Assembly (NCBI GenBank): GCA_000697665.1
Contig: KL197710.1
Coordinates: forward strand, 480,078-544,077
Length of the DNA: 64,000 bases
Source of the DNA: Jaapia argillacea MUCL 33604
Lineage: Eukaryota > Basidiomycota > Agaricomycetes > Jaapiales > Jaapiaceae
Direction of reading: 5' to 3'
In this document: positions 10,755 through 21,460 of the stretch, in pieces
How positions within the stretch are numbered: position 1 is the stretch's first letter
Layout of the letters: each line of letters starts with the position of its first letter
Program-made: the position numbers and the translations under genes
Notes under the pieces: generated by a model
Database searches by the model: none
Told to the model about the DNA's origin: nothing
What the model saw: only the letters and a program-made list of their open reading frames with translations

Positions 10755-11773
10755 TTACCGCTTGCATATGCATACAACACGGAGAACACCGGCCAGCAAC
10801 TCAGCATCGATAGAAATGCGAAAAGCATGTCGAATGCTCTCGGACACGTTGGCAACACCCGGCTTGGGATGTGCAGCGAGCTGCCTGAGCTGCTCTGGGG
10901 CTGCGAGGTATGCCATCCAGGGCAAGTACGTAAACACGAGGTTTCCCCATAGATCTAGCCCCATAACGTGAGTTTCCTGAACTCAACCACTCCCAGCTCG
11001 TTGTGCTTCACCACGAACAACGCCCCAAGACGAGTAGCTTGAACGATACGCCCTCAAATCAGCGATAAATTCATACAAAATATATCAAGAGTCGAATCAC
11101 CTTCATCGAATCCAGTCGCTTCGCAAGGCGTCATAGCTAACCCTGCAGCTTTCAAAGCAGCACAAACTTGACCATATGTCCCACTGAATAATGACCCCTT
11201 CTTTTCACCAGGTACCCTCTGCTCTTCCACTAGGCGATGCCCTCCTTCCCTTGAAGGTTTCCTTCCTACTTCACCAGTGAAAGGTTCCGATCTGGCTCCC
11301 GGAGGAGCATGCATCCCTGCTTCCGTCACGGCTTTGACGATCGTTCGTCGAAGTCGGGCAAGTCTGCTCACGGAAGTTTTCTTTGGTGGGGGTGTAGGGG
11401 GTGGCGTGTCGAAGGGGTTCTCATATGGGTGGTGAAATGCATCCTTTCGGTATGATGGGCGAGATGATGATGAGGGAAAGTGGATGTACAATCCACCTGC
11501 TGATGATTCCTCTTCAGGTTCCGAGGGCACGAGAGTCACAGCGGATGAGGAGTGGGAAGTGTATGATGGGATGGACGAAAAGGACGAGACTGTCGAATGA
11601 CCGAAACTGCGATTCGTGCAGACCGTCGAAGCGGATCTGAGAGAACTCGAACGAGAGGGTGTCTTGTAGGAGGATGCCAATGATGTACTCGAGCCAGTGC
11701 GAAAACTGACATTGGCGAATTCAACGATATAAGGGACACCGTTTGGTGTGAATCGGATTTCTTGAGGAGCCAT
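10755..11773 (-). CDS. Ser-rich hypothetical protein, multi-exon
   Basis: An ATG at 11773 opens a long exon (MAPQEIRFTPNGVPYIVEF...) rich in Ser/Thr, with a proline stretch DTPPPTPPPKK and a basic patch. Its open frame alone would stop at 11054, but a donor after GFDEG and an acceptor about 50 bases on lead into a segment reading RIVQATRLGALF. A further exon reading LDLWGNLVFTYLPWMAYLA then ends at the stop at 10755. The join between the last two exons is uncertain: one reading needs a 38-base intron. I do not recognise the family. It lies about 250 bases upstream of the DAO start, in the same orientation. A nuclear or cytosolic unknown is as much as can be said. Confidence 0.5.
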
Positions 11774-13851
11774 CCCAGTGGTTCCGAAAGATAAAGGCGA
11801 AGCTTACGCGATAGGATAGGTGATATGATTGAGGTCGCTGGTGGACCGGATGAGGGATAGAAGAAGGGATAGGAAGGCATCTCTTCTAGTTATATAACAT
11901 CAAGCACACAGGTGCACGGTACCTGGATGGTTTGACAGCGGGGTGGCGATGGACATCGCGAGGCTGATATAGGCGAACACACGAGACCCACGCGTAAGCT
12001 GCAAGTAGTCGGGCAGCCAAGAGGGGATGTTCAGACCAGCGATTACGTCCAGAAACAGGGGGTGTTACGAGCAGGTAGACAATTGGAGAGGCATTTCATC
12101 GACCTGAGTCGGCTTGCCGAGCACTGCCAAACGCTAATGCTCATCAATAAACTGAGCTTGGATCAATAGAAATGCTAGGATCAAGGGATATCAAGCGAGG
12201 CGACGAGGGGCTGGGGAACGCGGCCTTGGAATCCGAGGATTCAGCTGCGGGCTGAGATATATGAACTAGCATGGAGAACACGAAATTACAGGTTGACTTG
12301 CTTGTTGGGGAAGGCCACCACCTTCTACATACGGGTGTCTATAAGTGCAGTGCGATAGCCACGTTGCAACGTGCATGGAGATTGGGTTGTCGATTTGAGG
12401 CGAGTGGTAGATCTACTGTCAATAAAGTCAAATGAGGCTCACATTTTAGATCGTAGGACACTTCGCGGGGTTACCAGTGTCTGACATAGGGAGAAAGTGG
12501 GGAGGGAATGATTGACATCGAAGCTGACATGGACACTCGACCGGAACTTAAGACCGACCAGTGAAGACAAGGGCGTGAATCAGTATAGGAACACAGCCCG
12601 TAAGGAAACAGCCGATATGGTCTTGAGGCGCGCGACCGTCGCACCGAAGGAATTTGTGGATGCCCCACAAACGGTAACACGAGTGGTCTCTGCAAGTCAG
12701 AAGCAACAACGGGTCAAACGTCATATCTACTCCTCAGCTACACAGGGACGACTTGGAAGCTTACCATTTCAGCCCCCGGATTTGTCCATCACTCCTGAAA
12801 GTCAACAGGACCCTCCAAAAAAGGCAGAGCAAATTTGGCGATGAGACGGACATACGTGAGCAAATTGTTGCCATCCAACGGCCTTATCTCGTTACGAGTC
12901 ATAGGAGATAGGCGAACCGGACTGACACCTAACCTCAGGTTGAGTTTGTGGAGTTGTGCGTTCCCCGGCATTGGAGTGGGTGACGATTCAATGCGAGTCT
13001 GAGTATTTGTTACGTCTGCCTACTTCAAATGAGGGTTGGAAGCAATTCCCCAAGGAGAAGAGTGCTTTAGCACGAGATTGTTACTGTACCCCGTTTTACG
13101 CGAGTTCACATCCCAAGTGGAGTTGTGCAGATGTACATTTCCGTTTGCGAAGGGCTCGGCAGATGAAACATTACATCCGAATGAGTTCGGAGGAATAATA
13201 TCAAGAGTTTGACACTCGAAGCTGAGACAGAAACGGAGAAAGGCGTGTGAGGGACCAGTTTGAAGGCCAGAGATTGGACGAGGAAGAAAGGGGGACAAAC
13301 GTGGTAGGATGACGTCGAGAGTCTCACACCTGAATAACGAGATGCAGATGCTCCCGGAGATGCGAATGAGAAGACACTGTCCCGCACACCCCGTACCGCC
13401 CGAGAAGTTGATTCGGCAGACTGAGAGGAGCACTTATCGATGGACCTCGGTTACAAAAAGGCGCGCCGTGTAGTTAACGCCCAGAGACGGTAATGGAGCA
13501 GGAATAATGGCACTGTAAACTCTCCAGCGTGCGGGTACATTCGCGAACCAAAGCTAGCTTGAACAGTCCCAGCAAGAAATTTGAAACCCCCAAAGGTGAA
13601 AATCAAGCGAAGATCTTCATGGGGCGTCGATGACATCATGGAAAGTGACGTTTAGGCAGTCGATTTTCCTAATTTGGTATATCTACAAGATACCTTCCGC
13701 TCACATCGAATGTGATGTCTTCGAAACCGCCGTAGCTCAAGGTATATAAACCAGAGACCCTCGCCAATGTCTCTTTAACCTTTCCCCCCTCCTGTACCCT
13801 TCCTTCAGTGTGTCAGTCGCCAGTCTTACTTGTCACTTTCACCCATACCCT
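11774..13851. other. 2-kb intergenic region without recognised genes
   Basis: No frame longer than about 140 codons exists and none shows domains or convincing splice partners. The region separates two divergently placed genes. A TATA box for the right-hand gene lies at its right end. Decayed repeat sequence cannot be excluded by eye. Confidence 0.5.
13743..13750 (+). promoter_or_regulatory. TATA box of ARMT1-like gene
   Basis: TATATAAA lies 102 bases before the ATG at 13852 and is followed by a CT-rich leader, a usual fungal core promoter layout. Confidence 0.5.
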
Positions 13852-15893
13852 ATGTCTAATACCAAGGACTACTTTCCTCCAACTCCTCCAGACGACGCCA
13901 ACCTTCCTGCGCCTGATATCACCAAAATGTCTATAGTACCCAATGGTGCCGCTCCTCCTGTCCACAAGCCAACCTCCACGAAGGGCGCCCCACATAGGGT
14001 AGCCTTATCGCTTGGGCACCTTCCTAAGAAGCAGGATTTGAAAGGTCCATGGCCGCGAACTCCCTCGAGGGTATGTTGGGCTTTAATTGACGCGTGTTGG
14101 TGTCCATATTTACGCTCATTACCCATAGGTCGACCCCAACAATCCCCCATGGCCCGCATACCGTGGATACCATGAGTACTCTTTCGCCCATGCTACGATG
14201 GGGGTTCGTCTCCCAACCATTCTCGGCAAGGCCATTGAGGATACCATTCGAACCCTTAATGAAGAATACGAAGTGGAGAGAGTCACGGACTTGCTCGCCT
14301 GTATCGAGCGTATGGAGGAACTGATGTCTGACTTATCCGGCAACGCAAAGCTAAGGCCTATCATTGACGACAATGAAGCTGATGTCGCGCTGTGGAACAA
14401 AGAGATTGCAAAATATTTCCAAGGTACGTTCTTCGTCAAATCATGCGATTCTGCTGTAGCTTTGGACCTCAGGGAAGGACTTCATGAATGCTCCTTGGTT
14501 GTTCGCCGAGGCCTACAAATATCGTCGTCTGCACGAGTGCTTTAGTGTCAGCCGCTACTGGACAAGCTATGATGTTTTTTATCGCCAGAAGGTATGCATT
14601 TAGCCTGTTGGTATGGTCCCCTCTAAAACCCTTCTGCATTTCCAGTGTGATACTTTCTCGCGGTCAGCTGATGCCGTCTTCGAGCTGTCGATGCGTTTCG
14701 CCGAGCCTTTCAAGCTTCCCGAGAACTTATCTGCAGAGGGAAAAATTGAACACGAGAAGCTCATGTTCAAAGAGTTGACTCAAAGTACGTCGCATCCAAT
14801 GGTCTTAATACACTTTAATCTAATCCTTCCATAGTTTGCCTGTGGGGAAACTCCACTGACTTGTCGCTGTTGATCAACATGACGGAAGATCAAATCAAGT
14901 CCTTACAATCGACTGGTGGTGATCATCTCGCCGCCACCGAAAAGAATATCCTCGGCAACCACTTACCGCAGTTATGGGAAACGGTGAAACAACTGCGGGA
15001 GAAAACTGGCGGCAGAATCGACTTCGTTCTCGATAATGCAGGCTTCGAGCTGTACTGCGACTGTGTTTATGGTTCGTCCATGGTGAATCTCATATCCATC
15101 CCCATGCTAACACGGGTCTCCCTCCAGCCGACTTCCTGATTCAGAGCGGTTTGGCGAAGCAAGTCCGCTTCCATGGAAAGCGATTTGCTTGGTTCGTAAG
15201 CGATGTCACGAAAAAGGATTGGCAGTGAGCAAACAATCTCTGGTCAATGATGTTCGGATGCAGACAACTCTTTATGACTTCCAGATGGCTCATCAACACC
15301 ATGGTCTACGGATATCTATTCCCCAAGGCCACTGAGCAGGAACGGGAATCTTTGAGGCGAATGGGTCTCCGATGGAAGGTTCGTTTTCTCTCCTATGGCT
15401 CCTTCCGGTTCACGGCGCTAAATTCGGGACTTCAGCAATACGAACAAGAGGGTAAATGGGTGTACGAGCAGCATCCTTTCTGGTGTACTGGTTACACCTT
15501 TTGGGACCTGCACAGCGAGGCACCTGATCTCTTCCTGCACTTATCTCGCTCGGACCTCGTGTTTTTCAAAGGCGATTTGAACCACCGCAAATTGACTTAC
15601 GACTGCGCCGCTCCCGCTTCGACTCCCTTTGAAGTAGCGATTGGACCAATGGCGAGCTCCGCCGGCGCGCCAACGATTTGCTCTTTGAGAACAATCAAGA
15701 GTGACGTCGTCGTCGGGATGGAGAGTGATGAACTTGCCGAGAAGTTGGACGACGAGGAGCCTGGATGGAAGATCAGTGGAAAATATGTGCGTTGCTTCCT
15801 TCACCGATGTTACTACCATACTGATGTTTACTCATATAGGCCGTTGTCCTTCTCTCGGAGGGCCGCCCTGGAGAAAAGGTTCGATTTGCCTAG
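13852..15893 (+). CDS. ARMT1/DUF89 damage-control phosphatase
   Basis: About nine short exons encode a protein starting MSNTKDYFPPTPPDD and ending GEKVRFA. The family (DUF89 subfamily III; human ARMT1, yeast YMR027W) comprises metal-dependent phosphatases acting on sugar phosphates such as fructose-1-phosphate and on related metabolites. Diagnostic stretches are PWPAYRGYHEYSFA near the N terminus, LWGNSTDLSLL, the metal-site FVLDNAGFELYCD, and FFKGDLNHRKLTYD followed by TPFEVAIGPMA. The usual Tyr of GDLNYRKL is His here. The metal-binding Asp and Asn residues (DNAG, GD) are present, so activity is expected. Intron ends check in phase, for example KKDWQ|WLINT and the last join ISGKY|AVVLL. The start was chosen at the first ATG after the TATA box. 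Confidence 0.93.
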
Positions 15894-16136
15894 GCGAATC
15901 TTCCGATGTCCGGTCGGACATACTTTGTGTATCGGTCATCTCAGTCATTCGTTGTATCATGTTATTGTCTCTCACCGTATTGACTCGTCCCGTAGTCTTC
16001 ATGGGGATGGATTTCACCTCCACTCTGTAATTCTTATTCACTTTACGACCCGGACATGTACAACAGATTCCTTTGTAGACTACTAGATCCATGAGTTTGG
16101 CGCATTTTTGATATCAGCCTTATTGGCCTTCAGACC

Positions 16137-18724
16137 CTACTTCAGGCCAGCAAGAATACCTCGGGTCAGATTGACCCGCGAACCCAACTGAAACATCAGT
16201 TCGGAGTCAACGACAAGGGGCTGAATAAACATATATGGGAACTCACCACATTGCCAACAATCGAGCAGCCCGAGAGGGTCGCTAAGAGGGCGAATGACTT
16301 TAGGGCAAGATGAGGGGCCAGTGTCCAGTAGTACTCACTATTTTTTCTTGATTGATAAAAGCCGATCATAGTTTGGGCCCCAGTATGACTCTGCGGTCGA
16401 AAAGTTGATGGGTCAGTGATGAACATTGAATAGGCTTGTGAGATTTGACGCGACAACAGACGTTGATAGTTAGGCTCATAGACAAGGCCTTCGTTCTATC
16501 CAGGCAACCAATTAAGTGAAAGTCAGGAGAGAGTAGGGGTGGTAATAGGCGAGACGGCACTGACGAAATACGCGCCCGAGTCGGGTGAGATGTTGTAGAA
16601 ATTCTGAACGAGCTGGTTGCCCAACTGATAGGCATTGACCTTGGCTGCGAGGGTACTGTTGAACAGGAAGCTCGTGCGGGCCGAGATCTACAGACATGTC
16701 AAGAAAACCACCGTTACCAGACACCACCATAACTTACATGCCAAAACGAGTTATACCAAGCAGGTGTAACGCTCGTAGTTCCGGCGGTATGGTTGTACAG
16801 GAAAGGGGTTCCGACAACAATGTAAGGATAGGCATATGGCAAGATGTTGAGGATGGCGTTGTACATTTGTTCCATGCCGGTTTGAGTTTGGAAGAGCGAG
16901 GAGGGCATGAGACGAGTTCCGAGGAGGTACTCAGTGCCGACAGGCTATAGCAAGATAACCTCAATTTAAGCAACAAGAAGGAGGAGGCAGATCATAGGCG
17001 AAGACTCGACTTACGGCTTCCGCTGCTAGTACGTATTTGGTGAAGAATGCGTACCATGAAGGTAGCGTCTCCACTACGACAGTACCATTCTGGGAGAGCA
17101 CATAATCAGAAACTTCTTGAAGTGACTCCTTTGCTTGGTCTATGCTGAGTAGAGGTGTAACGTTGATGAGACTGGAACCCTGTCAACCGATGAGAAAGGG
17201 TAGGAAAGAAACCGGAAACAAGAATGGCACCTGGATATGTCCACCCCAGCCTTCGGTGCCCCACTTGTATGTGTTGTTGATCAGGATCTTGAACCAGTCG
17301 TGGGTGTTGTTACCGACAATGGGGAAGCTTAGATTGGCGCTGGGAAGGAAAAGGTGAGATCCACCAAATGTGGGGCCTGAAATAGCCGAGAACATACACT
17401 TGGAGGGGTATAGTTCGAGGTTCCACCAATGAAGACGACTCGAGAACGACACCGAAAGTTCCTCCTCCGCCCCCACGCAGCGCCCAGTATAGGTCGGAGT
17501 TTTGGCATTCATTGGCGGTGCGTACCGAACCGTCCGGCGTGACAATTTTGAATTCAAGCTAAACCGAAGATTAGTCCAAGGCCACCCCCGAAAAAAACAG
17601 GAGAATGTAGCACTCACAGCTCGATCGACTCCAAGGCCAAAAACCGGTGTTAATACGCTATGTCCACCGCCCTATAATCAGGATTGCGAGTCAGTCAAGC
17701 TATAAGAAAAGTTCGGGACGAGTCCAACCATGATCCAACCGCCACTCGCTCCTATCGTTTGATGGTATCCACCAATTGCAGTAAAGTTGTTGGCATCGGC
17801 ATATTGGTATACATCCGCCCAGCCCATACCTGCCTAGTTACATCCCCGTTTTAGCTTCGAACACACACCGCACGAGAAAGTGTAACCTCACTCCGACAGT
17901 CATGGCAGTATATTTCAGGTGCCGTGGACAACCTTCAGGAACAAAGGTCTTGCTGTACGAGATCTACGACAAGTTAGGCGAGAGAGCCTTCTACGCTGAA
18001 CGTGGACACATACCCCCTTCAAGTTGAGAGTCTGTTGAGGTGACGAGTTGAGAATGGCCGGCTGTGAAAGGAGCGTAAGCACGCACCCAAAGCGCAAGGG
18101 AGTTCTTCAAGCTTGAGCGACCTTTGTAGTCGTGACCAGCATTTTTGATAGTCAAGGGGACTCCAGTAGCCTCTGAGAAGGCGTACGCAGCGATCACGTC
18201 TTTCGCCGATCGAACTTCAATCTGTTTAGGGCACAGGATCTGAGTGAATTATCAGAAGGGATAGACCAGTACGAACGTAATATGGTGGTATCGCGCCCTG
18301 CGAGCAATTGAAATTTGTCCACGCTTGAGGGTTTGACGGATTCGACATATCCAATAGACATTGCTCTGAGGTACTCTGACATGTTTCCCATTGGGCCTGT
18401 ATCGCGGTGATAACGCTCGGGTGAGCAACACCTTAGAACAGTGCGGCTAAACAATAGACTTGCCTGCATATAGGCACCAAAGTTTTCGACTCGAAATGAG
18501 GGACTAGTGTAGCCACTTTCAACTGCAGCACAAGCAGTGCCATTCCTCTGATAGGACTGTCCGTCGTATGTATTGAAGCAAGGAAGGGAGACGGGAGTTC
18601 CTTGAGCAAGTCTTCCCCCAACCGTGACGTTCAAGCTATCCCAAAGAGCTCGCGGTAGCGCACTAGGAGCCACCAAGGCTATTGCAGGCGGAATCATAGC
18701 AATTAGAGCAAGATTGCGCCGCAT
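16137..18724 (-). CDS. secreted FAD-linked oxidase, berberine-bridge/6-hydroxynicotine oxidase type
   Basis: This many-exon gene encodes a VAO-family flavoenzyme. It starts MRRNLALIAMIPPAIALVA, a signal peptide, so secretion is expected. The FAD-binding domain shows VPLTIKNAGHDYKGRSS, whose His is the usual covalent FAD anchor, then GWADVYQYADANNFTAIG, GASGGWIMGGGHS and LYWALRGGGGTFGVV. The C-terminal BBE part ends DPLGLLDCWQC...SRVNLTRGILAGLK with the stop at 16137. Relatives oxidise alkaloids, sugars or lignin-derived alcohols, passing electrons to oxygen. Exons run through roughly 18.7 to 16.1 kb with 50-60-base introns. The substrate cannot be assigned. It faces away from the bHLH gene on the right. 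Confidence 0.9.
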
Positions 18725-20350
18725 CTTGAGATATCCTTAGTGATGTGGAAGAGCCAGAGTAGAGGGGCTTGAGGAGGATAATCGACAACCAAGCCACTTA
18801 GCCCCCAGATATGATGCAACGGTGTCTACTGACACCGACGACCTGGACATGTTGCAGAGAAATTAGGTCTTCTTCCCGAGACGCGGCGAGAGTATTTCAG
18901 GGATGAAGGGGGAAAGATGATGACGGTTAACGAATCAAAGGTGAAGTCAGACCCAGTCTTGGGTGCCGGTGATGACCGGCCCGCCATTTTGTTTTGTTGT
19001 CCCTAACTCCCTGATGCCCGAGTTGCGACAACTGACTGCTGTTGGTCTCAACATACCTCGTTAAGAAAAGCAGATGCACGGATTACGCTTGCCGTCATCT
19101 TCTTTTCTGATTCTTCCCAAGAAAACCGATGTCGGGATGGCTCGGACAACACCTCGCGCGATTTGACACCTTCAGGTCCAACAGACCTGCAACTTTTCAC
19201 CCTCAAAACTCTTGGTTAGCCCCACCTACTGACGCCGTTCTCGTGAAGACGCTTTCGATTATTCCAGCCACATACTCTCTCTTCGAAACGCCTTTTTGCC
19301 CTCGAGTCAATTCTTATAGCAGTGATTTTCGAACATTCGCAGATGGTCGCCTTCAGGACCTACTGGACCCAGCAACTACCAGTCGCGCTTGAAACCTATT
19401 CTCCGTTGGTAAGTGTCCTTCTCGTCGCCCCTTTCCTCGCCCTGATCGTGATCGACAACAGACGGGAGCATTTTGGCTTGAAGGCACTAACTTGATTCGA
19501 TCCTGGAGGTCCGTGTAGTTCGTCGACGTTGTGAAGCTGGCAACCCCCTACCGTCGAATGTCACGATCCGTCCTCATCGGCTTTTGTTCTTCCTGCACCA
19601 CTAGCATCGTTCACCTGCCATCTTCCCCACTCCGCGATTATGTCGCTGCTTTCCATTCCTCGGACAAACTTATGGCGAAATACAACTCAGCCGGAAAGTT
19701 GGGCGCCTTCGCACAGATATCCTACACTGCCTTATCGGATAGCTTCGAAGTTATCCCATGTCGAAGCGCATACAGCATCACGGCGTCGAGTTCTGTCCGA
19801 TGTTGGAAATCCACTGACCGAAGTCCTGTGCTCTTAGACTTCTCCCGATCTGCCCCGTCTCAGTGGGTGATCAGTGATGGACTCTCAAGGACGGAGGTTG
19901 GGTACCGTCATTTTCAATGATCGTGATCAAGAGGTTCACAGATTTGGCAAGAATGGCGCTGAAAGCTGGATGGCCAGAGGAAACTGGTTCTGTTGATATG
20001 TCTCCAAGTTACCTAGCACCTGCTTTGGGCATCAATGATGAATGTCACTTGTTAACGACTGAAGAATAGAACGCCTATAGAGACCCACAATGCAGGGGCA
20101 GAATAAAGGGGTCGGATTGGAAGAAGGAATAATGGCAACCTTTGTGTCGAAAAGTTCCCACGAGCAGCAAAGGGATTCGTTCGGGTCGATTTTGAAGTCT
20201 GTCCTCCTCGTCCTTGGGCGACCCATTATTCCGCAGACCCATTGTTTCCGTTCGCTGTCATCATCCTTTTTTTCTTTTCTTCCAATACCTTTGTTCTCAC
20301 TCGCCTGTTATACACGCATTTTCTCGAGACGACCTTGACACGAACCCAAG
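18725..20350. other. divergent intergenic region between FAD oxidase and bHLH gene
   Basis: This holds both promoters and one weak candidate gene listed separately (19343-19920). The stretch just before 20351 is a T/C-rich leader of the bHLH gene. Confidence 0.5.
19343..19920 (+). CDS. possible small two-exon gene, unknown
   Basis: An ATG at 19343 opens MVAFRTYWTQQLPVALETYSPL, then a GTAAGT donor, a CTAAC branch-like site and a TAG acceptor at 19518. The join is phase 0 and the second exon (19519-19920) stays open to a TGA, giving 155 residues. The splice signals are good but the protein matches no family I know, and its codon pattern is not distinctive. It could instead be leader sequence of the bHLH gene. 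Confidence 0.25.
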
Positions 20351-21460
20351 ATGGACCAGCAGAACCAACAAACCATCCAGGATGATCAGAATAATCCTAA
20401 TATCAATCCGGCTCCTTACGCATACTATCATCCAGAAGAGGACCCTTCGTACAGCCTTGCATATGCACAACAGATGCCTCAATATCACGTCGTGCAGCCT
20501 GCACCTCATACGCGTGGGTCTTGAGAAACCTGACTCGTGTATCTTGTTAATCCTCATGTTTGATCACTTCCGTTTTCATTAGGTCAACTCTCCGCGACAG
20601 ACTTGCAGCAGGCCCTCCAGTTCCGGTCTCTGAGCCTCATGCCGCAGCAGCAGTATGGTGCTCCAGTGTACAATTCGTCTCCGACACATGTAAACATGCC
20701 GCTGTCTGCCTCCCCGCCCCCGCAGTCACCAAATATGTACCATGATCCTTTGTCACCTCCCATCTCCGGATCAGACACCTCGGGAGAGGGCATTTACATG
20801 TCAAGAAACGGCAGCGGTGCTGGTTCTCCCTCATCATCTCGCGCTAACAGCCTCGTCCACCGGAACTCTTTACGTTATAATCCGACCCCATCTCCTTCGA
20901 CGTCATCAGGTCGGCGTAGCCGTGGGCGTTCCATATCAGACGACGACGTTATGGGTGGACCGACACTTGCCGAGACGCTGGCTAGTTCCAGGAAAGAGGC
21001 TACCAGGAGACAGAGGATTGAGGCAGAGCAGAGGAGGCGAGATGAGCTCCGAGATGGATATGCAAAGTTGAAGGACGTGCTGCCAGTGTCAAACCAGAAA
21101 AGTAGTAAAGTCTCACTATTGGAACGAGGTATGCTTTCTCTAGTCAAAGCTTCCGCATAACCCTCATCTGGTCCTACAGCTACCCACCACATCGTCGCGT
21201 TGGAAACAGAGAATCGCGATATGCACGCTCGTATAACTCAAATGGAGTCGGAAATTCGGAGGCTGAGGTCTCTCAATGAGAAGATATCGCTCGGCGGTGT
21301 CTCGGAAACGCCATCCCCTGGCGTATCCATTGCTCCAATGGATAGCAGACCTTTATCGCCTCCACCGGAGTCTGGTCCTGCCAACCACTCGCTGGCGTCA
21401 GTGGGCGGTCAGGACCCACCCAAAGAGGAGTCGAGTGGGTCCGAGGGCGAGGAATATTGA
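20351..21460 (+). CDS. bHLH transcription factor 1
   Basis: This gene encodes a nuclear basic helix-loop-helix factor starting MDQQNQQTIQDDQNNPN, with a Gln/Pro/Ser-rich N terminus. The basic region and helix 1 read RRQRIEAEQRRRDELRDGY, followed by loop and helix 2 around LKDVLPVSNQKSSKVSLLER. A short intron directly after LLER separates this from the exon ATHHIVALETENRDMH, which continues helix 2 into a leucine-zipper-like coil (ARITQMESEIRRLRSLNEK). The E-R pair of the basic region predicts E-box (CANNTG) binding as a dimer. The tail is acidic (SGSEGEEY). An earlier intron lies after TRG (donor near 20515). A close paralogue lies at 27.8 kb. The target genes are unknown. Confidence 0.93.
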
